Shown here: positions 36,954-46,879 of the stretch, piece after piece
How the letters are laid out: every line of letters begins with the position of its first letter
How positions within the stretch are numbered: the stretch's first letter is position 1
NCBI GenBank assembly: GCA_025174535.1
Contig: JALBUN010000049.1
Coordinates: forward strand, 1,736,001-1,800,000
Reading direction: 5' to 3'
Length of the DNA: 64,000 bases
From: Cantharellus purpuraceus
Lineage: Eukaryota; Basidiomycota; Agaricomycetes; Cantharellales; Hydnaceae
Position numbers and translations under genes: made by a program
The notes under the pieces: generated by a model
Database searches by the model: none
Seen by the model: the letters and a program-made list of their open reading frames with translations, nothing else
Told to the model about the DNA's origin: nothing

Positions 36954-37315
36954 TGTGAGGGCAACGCTGATGACGAGGCCACAACAACAAGATACTCAAT
37001 AAGTGAGAGCCGATAAGAAATAATGCCAGCTGGTACAGCGGATATCCTCAGTCTATACAGCTGTTTCTGATAAATACATGGGACTTACCTGGTACAGCGG
37101 ATATCCTCAGAGATCAAGCTGAGGGGATCACACTGCACCAAGGCGAGTCTTTATACTAAATGATGGAGACGGATAGGAGAACCAAGATAGGGGAGGAAAG
37201 ATAGGGGAAGTGATAGGGGCAATGAAATAGGGGAGACGCACCCTGACAGGCTGCGCTGATAGGGGTGTCAAGAGAAAATACTAAAAATAGAATATGACTT
37301 ATTTGAACCCTGACA
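36954..37315 (-). repeat. 5' LTR of the chromovirus
   Basis: 362 bp. Contains a TATA box on the minus strand (37150-37155), the presumed start of the transcript near 37120, and two 22-bp direct repeats at 37089-37110 and 37030-37051. Confidence 0.95.
37150..37155 (-). promoter_or_regulatory. LTR TATA box
   Basis: TATAAAG on the minus strand, 35 bases upstream of AGCTTGATCT (37120), the sequence complementary to the putative PBS. The spacing is right for initiation at that point. Confidence 0.6.
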
Positions 37316-38042
37316 GTAGAATATGATGGATATGTTCCTATTTCAGAGGCAGAATGGCCTCCTTATATATTGTATTTACAGGGGCTGACTAATGCTTCTG
37401 GAATATTCTACCTATTAATAGATGGAAGCTACTGGAAGGTGGAAGAAAGGGGTAGAATATTCCAAGCCAATCACAGGTTCTGATCACTGGACTAACACTG
37501 ATCAGGAGCTGAATAATGGTTCTGGAAAGGGGTAGAATATTCCAAGGCAATCACCTGATTTGATCACCCATCACCTGATTTGATCCCTGAACTAGGCACT
37601 GATCAGGCAAAAAGAAGGGTGTCCACCCTGTTTTCTGCACTGGTTTGGACAGCCATGGATAGCCACATCTCATGTGATGATCTGCATGGAAAATAGTGCC
37701 CTGAGAGGCTGTGGTTGTCAAGTTAGAGAATATTTATTGATCAGAGACACCTGAGCTTGAATTCAGGCCGAATGCCTGGTCCAAAGGTGGATAGCCGGCT
37801 GTGGGAAGGTTTGTGGGCGCCTATGGGTCCACAACTGTAGCACAGCAGAAATAAATGATTCTGGGCCGAGTTCTGCATGGAATATTCCTGGAAAAATATG
37901 GAAAAATAGAGAATATTTGAATAAGTCCATTCCAGGTACAAGCATCAAATATATGCTGATATTTAGGAATGGAAAAGCAAAGAATAGCACATTGGTGCTG
38001 CATAAATGGAATTTGATAGGGAAAAGGTGGTTCCCATACAAT
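37316..38042. other. Unassigned repeat-island DNA right of the chromovirus
   Basis: Starts with the right target duplication gtaga. Contains short internal repeats around ggggtagaatattccaa and atcacctgatttgatc (37440-37600). No gene recognised. Confidence 0.4.
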
Positions 38043-38212
38043 GCTGATGCATCAATCGGAACCGGAGACGGATGGGCGGAATCAGCGGTGACAATTGGAC
38101 AGGTAGATGGAGACATGGCGGTTTCCAAATGGAGTATAGATTTCATATGTGCGGGGATCTGAGTGGATTGGACAGGGATCTGGTCATTTATGAATATAGT
38201 CATAACACTATC
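38043..38212 (+). repeat. Direct repeat, copy 2
   Basis: Matches 29918-30088. Its right edge runs directly into the resumed transposase exon, so the end of the repeat is probably the end of the inserted DNA. Confidence 0.75.
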
Positions 38213-39003
38213 ACTTGAGGGCATATTATATGCACAGATCGTCCATGGCTCCTTCAATGGGAACACCTTCAAGATCTTTCTAAAGGGTTTGCTAGAGTGC
38301 ATGAATCCTTACCCTGCACCAAACAGTGTTTTGGTAATGGATAACTGTGCAATTCATCTGTCAGGGTTCAAATAAGTCATATTCTATTTTTAGTATTTTC
38401 TCTTGACACCCCTATCAGCGCAGCCTGTCAGGGTGCGTCTCCCCTCCCCTATCCTTCCTCCCCTATCTTGGTTCTCCTATCCGTCTCCATCATTTAGTAT
38501 AAAGACTCGCCTTGGTGCAGTGTGATCCCCTCAGCTTGATCTCTGAGGATATCTGCTGTACCAGGTAAGTCCCATGTATTTATCAGAAACAGCTGTATAG
38601 ACTGAGGATATCCGCTGTACCAGCTGGCATTATTTCTTATCGGCTCTCACTTATTGAGTATCTTGTTGTTGTGGCCTCGTCATCAGCGTCGCCCTCACAT
38701 CATCATGTTGATGGCATTCATGAAATGTGCAATGAGCGGTAAAACAGCCTTATCTTTATTTGAATATGTTGCTAATCCTCTTGTAGTAAGCTCATGTACC
38801 TACCCCCATATTCCCCTGATTTCAACCTAATTGAGGAATGCTTTTCGCTTCTCAAGGCTTATATTCGCCGACATGGACTTCACTTCCGTGCAGAGATTGA
38901 GAGTGGTGAGGAAGCATGTGCCTTTATGTTCCTGTATGAGATGTTGAATATGGTGACTGCACACCATACATGGGGATGGTTTCACCACTCAATGTATGTA
39001 TAA
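38206..39003 (+). pseudogene. IS630/Tc1-like transposase, catalytic part
   Basis: Resumes SLEGILYAQIVHGSFNGNTF and reaches the second catalytic aspartate in VLVMDNCAIH. It is then cut by an inverted solo LTR (38359-38699). Ignoring the LTR and one copy of its target duplication, the next codons give HVDGIHEMCNER in the same frame, a GTAAAA intron follows to TTGTAG (38789), and the last exon reads KLMYLPPYSPDFNLIEECFS with the catalytic glutamate, ending MYV at 39001-39003. The DDE_3-type D and E are present, but the first D exon is gone. With the piece at 29077-29498 this is one broken gene. Confidence 0.8.
38359..38699 (+). repeat. Solo LTR of the same chromovirus family, inverted
   Basis: 341 bp from TGTCAGGG to CCCTCACA, the reverse orientation of the LTRs at 30897 and 36954, with about 21 bp fewer in the atagggg-repeat part. 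It is flanked by the 5-bp duplication tcatc (38354-38358 and 38700-38704). It arose by recombination between the LTRs of an earlier insertion. Confidence 0.93.
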
Positions 39004-39290
39004 TTAGGACGAAGTGAAGAGTACAATGCAGATACCACGCTTAGTCTATTTTGTCATGTATGTTGAAATATAAGACTTTCTGGGTGTTCTATACACTACT
39101 TTAGCTATGTTTCAATAATCTTAAAAGCTAACAGACTGCAGTGATATGTTGAATAATGCAGAAAACAGTTCATAAAAATTTGTATTTCCAGAAAAAGTGA
39201 AGTTTACTAAGGAGGTTTTAGAGGAAAAAATCACAAAATAACACTACATTAGGGATTGTAGGTTATGGAACATTTTATTTCATTTTATTT

Positions 39291-39385
39291 CATTCTGAAA
39301 TGAGCTAGATACTGCGTTCGCAAGTTTGAGGCCTCGCTCACGCTTCAAACGGGCGCTGGCCTTACGTAATGCAAACCGCTGTAAT
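39291..39385 (-). repeat. Right inverted arm
   Basis: Reverse complement of the arm at 25595, with two mismatches over the central 78 bases. Confidence 0.7.
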
Positions 39386-39662
39386 GTATTTAGCTTCAGC
39401 CAGCTCGAGCACGAGTCTGAGTTGTTTCCGCCAGTCGCGCAAGAGAGCGGTGCACCGGTGATGCAATAGACCTCTGCTAGCCCCTCATGCAGCATGTGTC
39501 AGTATTGCAAGACACTGATCAGACCTGCAGGTACACACCTGCTGGGGCTCTCCTTCCTTGTCCCGGACGTCATCATACCTGCCTGAAAGTGCCAGGTCAA
39601 AGTTTGTAATAACAAATAATTGATTCTGAATTCACGATTACATGTTGGCATATGAAATGAAT
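39386..39662. other. Spacer
   Basis: No exon supported. It is not similar to the sequence left of the opposite arm. Confidence 0.35.
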
Positions 39663-39932
39663 TTAGACAGCCAGGAGGGAAAAAAGGGGAAGCTTGTCTG
39701 AGAGATCCAATGAATTTGACAGTGAAGTCATATTTGACAGTGAGAAGGTCTTGTCCAAGGAAATCGTGATGGAACCGTTAACGTTGGGGCCTCGGTTGAA
39801 TTGACATGTAATGGGGCTGTCGAGGCTGCCTGAGATATCATCCATCACATTGACGCGACCCCACACCGGGGCAGTAACGTAGAAGTTGCCATTTGCCAAC
39901 TCATTTGTCGTCAGGTCAATGTCCCCTTCGAG
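39663..39932 (-). pseudogene. WGRV-domain family, copy 1 (fragment)
   Basis: Only one exon survives, beginning at the conserved acceptor TGTACAG: LEGDIDLTTNELANGNFYVT, APVWGRVNVMDDISGSL, then the frame slips. Translation gives FSLSNMTSLSNSLDLSDKLP where the next frame reads LTVKYDFTVKFIGS, as in the intact copy. A second slip restores SDKLPLF, so at least two indels are present. The upstream exons and the second domain are absent. It lies on the opposite strand to the other copies. Confidence 0.7.
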
Positions 39933-40689
39933 CTGTACAGAATAAAATCGTTTATTGTGCATCAGGAAAAAAGGTGGTTGAACAATGTATGCCACATAGA
40001 CCTCATATGTCCCTAGTCAACCCCAGATATATTGAGCCAGATAGCCCCGTGATCCCGATCGCTAGCGGAGGATCGCGCTTCATAGCCCCTCATACCACCG
40101 GGTCATAGCATTGTAGCCATTACAACAAAGATGAGAAAAGCGACTTCAAATGAGTATATGTTGTCTTTCTTGTCTTGCTGTCAAAGAGGATGACCGGTCT
40201 TGGTCTCCTCAAGCTCCTTTTGATGTTTTTCAATCCATTCTGAGAGAGCTGGTAGGCGGGAAACGTGTATATTATGGTCGAAGACACATGTGTGAATACT
40301 CACGGTCGAGGCCAGCGCTAGCATCTGATGCGTTCTGGTTAAAGAGATCGAAAACAACTATCACGAGCATTCAAACCAACCTTCTGCGCTTGGGCAGAGT
40401 CACTGAATATAGGGATGAGAGTGGAAAGACTACCCTTGTTTTGAGGGAGAGTGAAGGATTTGTTAGGATCCTCTTTTATCATGAGTGAACCGCTAGTCAC
40501 GGAGATTGGCTGAGGTGGTGAGTCAGTACAGTGTTCAGCCGAATTCAATGTGTATTCTAGTTGAGGTTTACCGCTTCCAGTTCAGTTTGGCGTTGCGCGG
40601 GAAACTTTACGGTGTACATAAGTATCTGTTGTCTCAGTCAGACCCGGACGCTCGGAGTGTTCGGAAATACTGCCAGACACTTTCTCTTC
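39933..40689. other. Unassigned interval
   Basis: An open frame at 40150-40488 has no recognisable feature and atypical composition; I do not call it. No repeat found. Confidence 0.35.
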
Positions 40690-41393
40690 CACCGTCGGAA
40701 CAAATGTCATGACAGAGATTCTTGATTGCTTGGCTGTGCACTCATTCATCAATAACCGGTCCGTAAAGATAGCCTGTCAGTAGGGATGATACCAATCATT
40801 TTCCTCACCTGTTCGAGTCTTCGCCTGACTGTAAAGGGTATAGATTATTCACGGGTGTTCTAGCACTGCGCGATTCAGATGGGAGATATGCCCTTGGCAA
40901 GGAAAAGTGCGCAGGTTCAACGCATGTTTTTACATATGCGGAAGTGATGCGCGTGGTTTGTAACTAATATTTCGACTCAATGGTAGAAGTCAATCGTGTG
41001 CAAGGTTTGATGTAAGTGATTGATAATCCGTTTACACTTAACTTCCCAGGTATTGTTTTATGCAGGGAAGATATCAAAGTGCCTCACGCACGTTCTTTGG
41101 ATGACAACTACTGTATTGCGAAGGTCATGATGGCAAGAAGATAGTCCCATTGTGTATTGCTCCGCTCGTGCACAGGACAGGATGTCGGAGGATAGAAAGA
41201 AGCGCACAGGCGATTATTCAGTAAAGACTGATCGGTGATATCGAAGACTATTAATAACCTGTATGAATAAAGAAGACTCTTTTCTACCCAGTTCGAAATA
41301 CATATGTCATGGCACAAATCCTTTGTTCGGCGGGTATACACTCACTCATCAGCCGGTCCTCAAAATGAGGTGCACACCGCTGTCAGTAGTGAT
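40690..41393. repeat. Segmental duplication, copy B
   Basis: Matches copy A (24900-25582). It runs into the 3' end of ESS1, so this is probably the ancestral location. The part equivalent to the copy A open frame has a deletion near 40850. Confidence 0.75.
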
Positions 41394-41996
41394 GACATCA
41401 CTCATCTGGCCCACCTGAAGGGAATACGTGGCATCTTCAAACGGCCTCTGCATTTGACCTCTTTTGAACCACCCAAGATCACCTCCTTTGTCATGAGAGG
41501 AGCAGTCCGAATGCTCTTGGGCCAATTGAGCAAAGTTTGAAGGGTCACCATTGAGCTGGCTTGCGTAGCCGCGCAGAATCTCAACCGCTTCGGATTGGGA
41601 GCGTGTGATATTGGGCTGAGATGTCACGATGAGGTCAGAGCAGATGGTATAAATTGAATTAGAGTACCTCTTTCCAGCTTGATGGACGCCTACTGCCTCG
41701 ATGCTTTACCAGCAAATGGCTCGCACGAACCTGGTCGGTAGAATGGGAGGAAGCTCCAGACGATCCCGAGGCGCTCCTGAGATACTGTGACGCGCCAGGC
41801 AGCTGCTGAACCTCACTTTCTGAGAGCTCAGACGGTGGTTCCCAGCGGGATTCGCGGGTCGTTGTATTGTAAAAGTAATGGATCCCGCGGGAGTTGGACA
41901 TGCGGACCTCCCATGTTGATGACTGGGAAAATATGTACATGGCATTAGTTTATTCAAAGCATGCATGTTCCAGGTGGTCTCACCATGACTGCAGAT
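41349..41996 (-). CDS. ESS1: Parvulin-type prolyl isomerase with WW domain
   Basis: Three exons: 41994-41996 (the ATG alone), 41668-41922 and 41349-41615, summing to 174 residues. The WW domain reads STWEVRMSNSRGIHYFYNTT and ESRWEPP. The parvulin domain has HLLVKHRGSRRPSSW (phosphate-binding basic loop), the catalytic-site HSDCSSHDKGGDLGWF, then RGQMQRPFEDATYSLQVGQM and ends SGVHLILRTG. All expected active-site residues are visible. Ess1/Pin1 isomerises phospho-Ser/Thr-Pro bonds, notably in the RNA polymerase II C-terminal domain. The start codon is separated from the rest by a 71-nt intron (GTGAGA to CCCAG). The stop at 41349 lies inside duplication B. Confidence 0.95.
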
Positions 41997-42485
41997 TGCA
42001 CGAATGGGGCGGAGTTGAATCGGAGTCGATAGCTCGGTCTACTGCACAACGCTACGCGGGTGTGAGCGAAGCGTCAAGTAGCCGGCGGATGACAGAAGAA
42101 AGATGACGAGGTGCAAAAGATTGCCGCAGTTGCAGTCACGTGACTGGATCAGATCCCAAGCAAGAAAGAGATTCGCAGGAGTGCTATTGAATTGCATAAC
42201 TTATGGCTAATGCTGACAGCACCCTTGCCACATTATTCCATAACGGGAGTCGGGGATTCACACTCTGAATTGAAAACGTTTAGAATATCAGTGCCCATTG
42301 TCATTTCTGTGCAACTTGGCGCAGCTAGATGTTAACAGGAAACTGCTCACCGCCTCCTTCCAATCTCCGTGACCGGCTCTCACTTATGATAAAAGAGGGC
42401 CGCCCACCCTGGAGATCTCCCATCCTCTCTCCTTTACTCAAAGCTAGGGTACTCCAGATATTTTCTCAACTCACACAGCGTCATA
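41997..42485. other. Intergenic, divergent promoters
   Basis: Separates ESS1 from WGRV-family copy 2. No exon supported. Confidence 0.4.
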
Positions 42486-43203
42486 ATGGCTCAAGGTCGG
42501 TCATTTCTACAAGTGAACTGTCCTTACCAGAGGCTGTTTGTGACTGACCTTGATCCCTCTTCCTCCCTGAATTCTTGTGACTGAAGACCACCAGTGTGCG
42601 TCTCGACAGTCCTCTCATATTTCTTGTGATTCACACCTGATGAATCGCATCGATGGTCATGATTTCCAGTGTTCGACAACTTTCTCAATGATCACTATGA
42701 CTCGAATACCCAGAGCTTCCTCATCCGCAAATCCGACAACATTACTGCAGCTGGACTCGGAGCTGAGGCTGAAGTCACGTCCGGTGGCTCCACGGCCCAC
42801 CCTATCGACGTTACCTTCCTTAGCATTTTCGAGGTACTGCCCTGTTTGAAGTTTCACCTCAATGATGCTTTGCTGATCCCGGAACAGTTAAAAGGCTCTG
42901 TTAATACGAACACCCTTGTCGTCGACTCCACGCTCTTCGTCAACGCTCCTGTGTTGGGCCGCGTCGAAGTTGTTCATCTCGTTGGGAATTTGAAGGATGG
43001 CATCAAGCAAGAGGTTGATGTATCTGTTGCCAAAGGGACCGTAGGTATGAACTTGAATGGCAAAGACGTGATGTTCCTTGTGGACCTTGAAGTCAAGTCT
43101 GTTAGAAGGATCAGTGACAATGTCAAGCTGTTTACTCTTCCGTAGGTGTTATTTCTATTTCTCTGTAAGCCAGCTACTCAAACCTAGCACCCTCAGATTC
43201 TAG
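42486..43203 (+). CDS. WGRV-domain family, copy 2 (single domain)
   Basis: Three exons join in phase: 42486-42495 (MAQ plus one base), 42670-43141 and 43197-43203, for 162 residues. The product starts MAQVFDNFLNDHYDSNTQSF and carries one domain: PIDVTFLSIFEVL, FHLNDALLIPEQLKGSVNTN, NAPVLGRVEVVHLVGNLKDG and a terminal KLFTLPF. It corresponds to the second domain of copy 3; the first domain and its exons are missing, replaced by an intron of 174 nt that still resembles the intron before domain 2 of copy 3. No signal peptide or membrane segment. The core motif here is LGRV, not WGRV. I do not recognise the family. Confidence 0.65.
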
Positions 43204-44893
43204 ATTCTGTTTATTGCATTGTCATGTGATGTAGCCCAGACCAATTGAACATGAATCTTCTTGAACTCAATGCGATAATGCAGATGTGCTTCAACTTAAT
43301 GTACTTATAGCTTTCCGGATGTAGGGTGAATGTTGGGTCAAGGAGCAAGGCTCCGGCCCGCACCATTTACAATTGACGGCTGCCTGATGTGGGTATGATG
43401 CAACAAATACACTCCGTATTGGCCTTCCCGACCCTGCCTGGCTAGTGACACTTGTAAGTGATACCCTTGCACTATACGGTACTTGCCTAGTATAGTGTTG
43501 TGCAAAGTGATGAATGGCGGCTGATGGCGGTCCGTGGGTACAATTAACGCGTTATGGTACAAGTTGGGTCCTGTAAAATGTGACATATCACAGCGCGAAT
43601 TTGAATTATTCATGTTTCCAGAATTGAGAATGTAGTTATGCCCCAAAGAGGTACATTGTTTGGCATCGGGATTCTAACATTGGGGAGCAGAAAAAGAACA
43701 AGTAATGTGTCTAGATGTGCTGTGAACGATCAGTCGAATGGCAGGCTCCCTCACGGTAACAGAATAAAACCATTCACGTTTTACCGCATCCCTCGAGGAC
43801 TTGATTTATAGGCCGCACTTGTTGACTCGACTAGCACGACCCGTATCTTTGGTGCTTGACTCCTAGTTTTGTTGGCAATTGGAGAAGCGCAAAATCAAGG
43901 ACTGACATAGTGTTTTACTAGTGTCCACGGAAATTTTCTGATAATGTCGAAGAAGGATATGTAGCCTCGTCAGTTGAGTCACACATATTACGAAGAACAC
44001 ACTTCTACTATAATGCATACCGGCCTTGTTAGATTTCCTATCAGACTACGAAGCCAGACCTATACTTCATAAACCTAAATATTCTGATAGTCCATGGAAA
44101 TGAGCTATGCTGTAGCTGCCACGTCAGCGATTCTCCAGTGAGATAAACGGCCACATGCTTGCATGACTCGAGAGATATTCGCGGACTACATATGAAATTT
44201 TGGCAAGAGGATAATGAGAACAAAATAGAAGTGATGACTTCAAGACCTGTTACACCGTCCAGCTCGAGAGGACAATGTGAGGTTCGAGCTGAGTTCGAAA
44301 TGCAACTCAACCATCAACTACATGTTTGGGCCTTGATTTCTCTGTGATCATCTGATAAGCTTGCATCGATGAGAGAACGACTTAATAACATACTCCAGTG
44401 TTGGTTTTGGAGAATTTTCTTGAGCTGGATGAGTTGAGCCATCAATTTTTTAAAGCATCAAGTCGGGGGGAATTTGTAGTTAAGATTTACAGTAGATTTG
44501 GGAACTAGGTAGCTGACTCTACCTCTAGAAGTATCATTTAAAACGTTCTGTAAGAATTTTTAACGCCTAACCATGACTCCAACCTAACTCAAAGGCAAAG
44601 CTTTTGCCAACTAGTTCCAACTCGAAACAGTGCCAACTGAGTGTGTGTTTCGCTTGAACAGGAAAAAAAGCTCATACTACAGGTCCATTGTTGTTTCAAA
44701 CTTAAACTCAGATATAACACTGTATCAACTCACTTCTCAAGCCGGTCTCCGTGACTAGCGGCTACCACTTCGCCGACCCAGGATAAAAAGCCCTCTGACC
44801 ATCCAGTAAGCCCCTCACTACTCTCTGCCATTAAACCGGGCGTAGTTCCATTCAAATTACTGTTTTCGTTTTTTCAACCTACACAAGCACAAT
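43204..44893. other. Non-coding interval (1.7 kb)
   Basis: No supported exon on either strand and no repeat noticed. The right end holds the promoter of copy 3, with ggataaaaag at about 44781. Confidence 0.4.
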
Positions 44894-46640
44894 ATGCGTG
44901 ATCAAGGTTAGTTATATCACAAACTGTTGCGCATTGATTGACTATATATGATTGACCGCGATAGTGTCAAACAACCCGGTGACAAGTACGCACTTCTATC
45001 CTCGCCAAAGACAGCTGGAAAGAGATGGCTGATATCTGTCCTACCTTAGCTGTCGCAATTCCCCAGGTAACGAGGGGATCTGAAACTGCCAGCTTGGACG
45101 GTGAGTGATCACCAAATGTCATCAATGTTCGCTGACAATCTGTTCCATGTAATCAGCCCTCGTAAAATGGATTGCAGAACATCAACAGGAGGTTGAGAAG
45201 ACCAAAATCATCCTCCTTGATCAGAAAAAAGACAACATATACTCGTTCGAAGCCGCTTTTCTCATCTTTGTTGTAAGCCATTGCACTTTGCTCTTGTTAC
45301 CCTACACAATAGATAACATCCTGTATAGCTCGAAGGGGACATTGACTTGAAGACTAACGACTTGACAAATGGCAACTTCTACGTTACTGCCCCGGTGTGG
45401 GGCCGTGTCAACATGATGGATAATATCTCAGGCAACCTTACCGGAGGCATTACATGTGAATTCGAACGAGGCGCCAACATTAAGGGCACCATCACAATTT
45501 CCCTGAACAATGACACGAAGAAGCTCACTCTCGAATATAACTCCAATATCAAATTCGTTGGATCCGTCTCAGACAAGCTGGCTCTTTTCCCCCTACCTGC
45601 GCACGTATTGTTTCACATCTCATCTTTAAATCAATTTGACATTTCTCACTAGTTTTGCCACGGGGCCGTCCGAAGCTCAAATTGCAGCCGCAAAACCGAC
45701 CTTCCGTGAGTTTCCGTTCCTACCTTTCTCACATCCTTACTGAGTGTTTCATAGTGACTTGCAATACTTATACTAACGAACACCAGTGTGCGTCTCGACA
45801 ATCTCCTCATTTTTCTCATGATTCATATTTAACGTTCTGCACCGGAATCACAATTTCCAGTGTTCGACAAGTTCCTCGAAGATCACTATGACCTAGACAC
45901 ACAGAACTTCCTCATAGAATCCTACAAACCTCCTGAAGCTGGAGTCATGGCCGGTGGCTCCAAGGCTTACACTATCAACGTTAGCTTTCTCACCATTTTC
46001 GAGGTACTATTCGTTTCTACGATTCATCTTAATGACGGTCTACTAACAAGAGAACAGTTGGAAGGCTCTGTCGAACCGGGCACCCTTACCATAAGTGCCA
46101 CGCTCTACGTCAGAGTCCCGTTGTGGGGTCGCGTCAAAATCACTTCTATCTCTGGGAGTTTGACGGAAGGCATCAAAATGAGCATTAATGTATTGGTTGC
46201 CAGCGGCGACATCGGTGTGAAGTTGGTGAATGGCAAAGAGGTCTGGTTTACTGTGGACCTCAGTGTCAAGTTTGTCGGAAATATTAAGGACGAGATCAAG
46301 TTGTTCACTCTTCCGTACGTGCAAATATATGTCTCTGAGCAGCTGAACCACTCATAGCTGACTCCCTGAATGCAGGTTCTAGATGTAAGAATATCCATAT
46401 GCTCTTCATCTAGACAAAAGCTAACACCACTCTGCTATTTAGTTAACGGTTCGTGGCGAAGCGATAGAGACGAGGTGAAATACTTCTGCGGCTTCCAATG
46501 TTACCTACTTAGACCAAATGGACTTCGTTCAATTCATTGCGTTTGTGTGCTCCATACCGTATGTGCGATGAAAAATGCTTGAATGCCGGATTAGTTCAAG
46601 CCATTTACTAGTGAGAGCATTCTCAAGGGGACTTGGAGTA
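44800..46640 (+). repeat. Segmental duplication carrying copy 3
   Basis: Similarity with 58040-59850 covers exons, introns and the 3' flank (for example aatatccatatgctcttcat against aatatacatatgctcttcat, and cttctgcggcttccaatgt). The copies are direct and lie 13 kb apart with six unrelated genes between them. Confidence 0.75.
44894..46382 (+). CDS. WGRV-domain family, copy 3 (two domains, apparently intact)
   Basis: Seven or eight short exons give roughly 330 residues. After MRDQVSNNPVT the first domain reads ALVKWIAEHQQEVEKTKIIL, YSFEAAFLIFV, LEGDIDLKTNDLTNGNFYVT, APVWGRVNMMDNISGNLTGG and IKFVGSVSDKLALFPLP. A linker, ATGPSEAQIAAAKP, leads to the second: FDKFLEDHYDLDTQNFLIES, YTINVSFLTIFEV, RVPLWGRVKITSISGSLTEG and VKFVGNIKDEIKLFTLPF. 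The two domains share the order LxTxxLxxGxxxVxxPxWGRV-xxISGxLxxGI-xxxKFVGxxxDxIxLFxLP, so the gene arose by internal duplication. No secretion signal: a cytosolic beta-rich protein is likely. One intron (near 45600) seems to use a GC donor. Function and family unknown to me. Confidence 0.7.
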
Positions 46641-46879
46641 TTAGCTTTCCCTCCAGTGTCTCTGTTGACAGCTCATTAATCCCTCAGTCCATTCATAGGT
46701 CTGTTTAGTCATCGTATCTTAGGGTAGTATGTTTTGAAGGCGGATGTCAAAAACCTAAACTTCCACCGGCGACACAAATGCACAAGTGAGATTATCGGTC
46801 ACGTCTCGGTCATGACCAAGTCCCACTAAGGTCATCTCGGCTCGCTTGACTCTCATCAACCTTTGATCCTCGTGTGATC

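Larger units (their letters stand above)
30897..37315 (-). mobile_element. Full-length Ty3/gypsy chromovirus
   Basis: A 6,419-bp element with two 362-bp LTRs that begin TGTGAGGGC and end CCCTGACA on the plus strand. It is flanked by the 5-bp target duplication gtaga (30892-30896 and 37316-37320). It is transcribed on the minus strand: gag at 36885-35743, pol at 35746-31856 with a chromodomain at the end, then an extra ORF and the 3' LTR. The LTRs differ at only two positions, both CG in the right copy and TG in the left, so insertion was recent. Four in-frame stops in pol make this copy non-autonomous. Confidence 0.95.
25595..39385. mobile_element. Composite repeat island bounded by inverted arms
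   Basis: Arms at 25595-25695 and 39291-39385 are inverted copies of each other, about 80 bases being nearly identical (from ATTACAGCGG through ACGTAAGGCCAGCG to GCGAACGCAGTATCT). Between them lie a decayed repetitive-family gene, a dehydrogenase gene fragment, pieces of a DDE transposase, a complete chromovirus and a solo LTR. The arms look like terminal inverted repeats of one large DNA element that was later hit by other insertions. I found no clean target-site duplication outside them, so two separate copies of a short element placed in opposite orientation is the alternative. Confidence 0.5.

Noticed and set aside
37763..38302. 179-codon minus-strand frame
   Set aside because: Covers the 170-bp repeat and the opposite strand of a transposase exon; no protein-like pattern of its own.
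25595..39385. Target-site duplication of the large island
   Set aside because: Flanks ttgttatt and gtatttag do not match well enough at any arm boundary that I tried.
40150..40488. 112-codon plus-strand frame
   Set aside because: No domain, no splice context, and composition unlike nearby genes.
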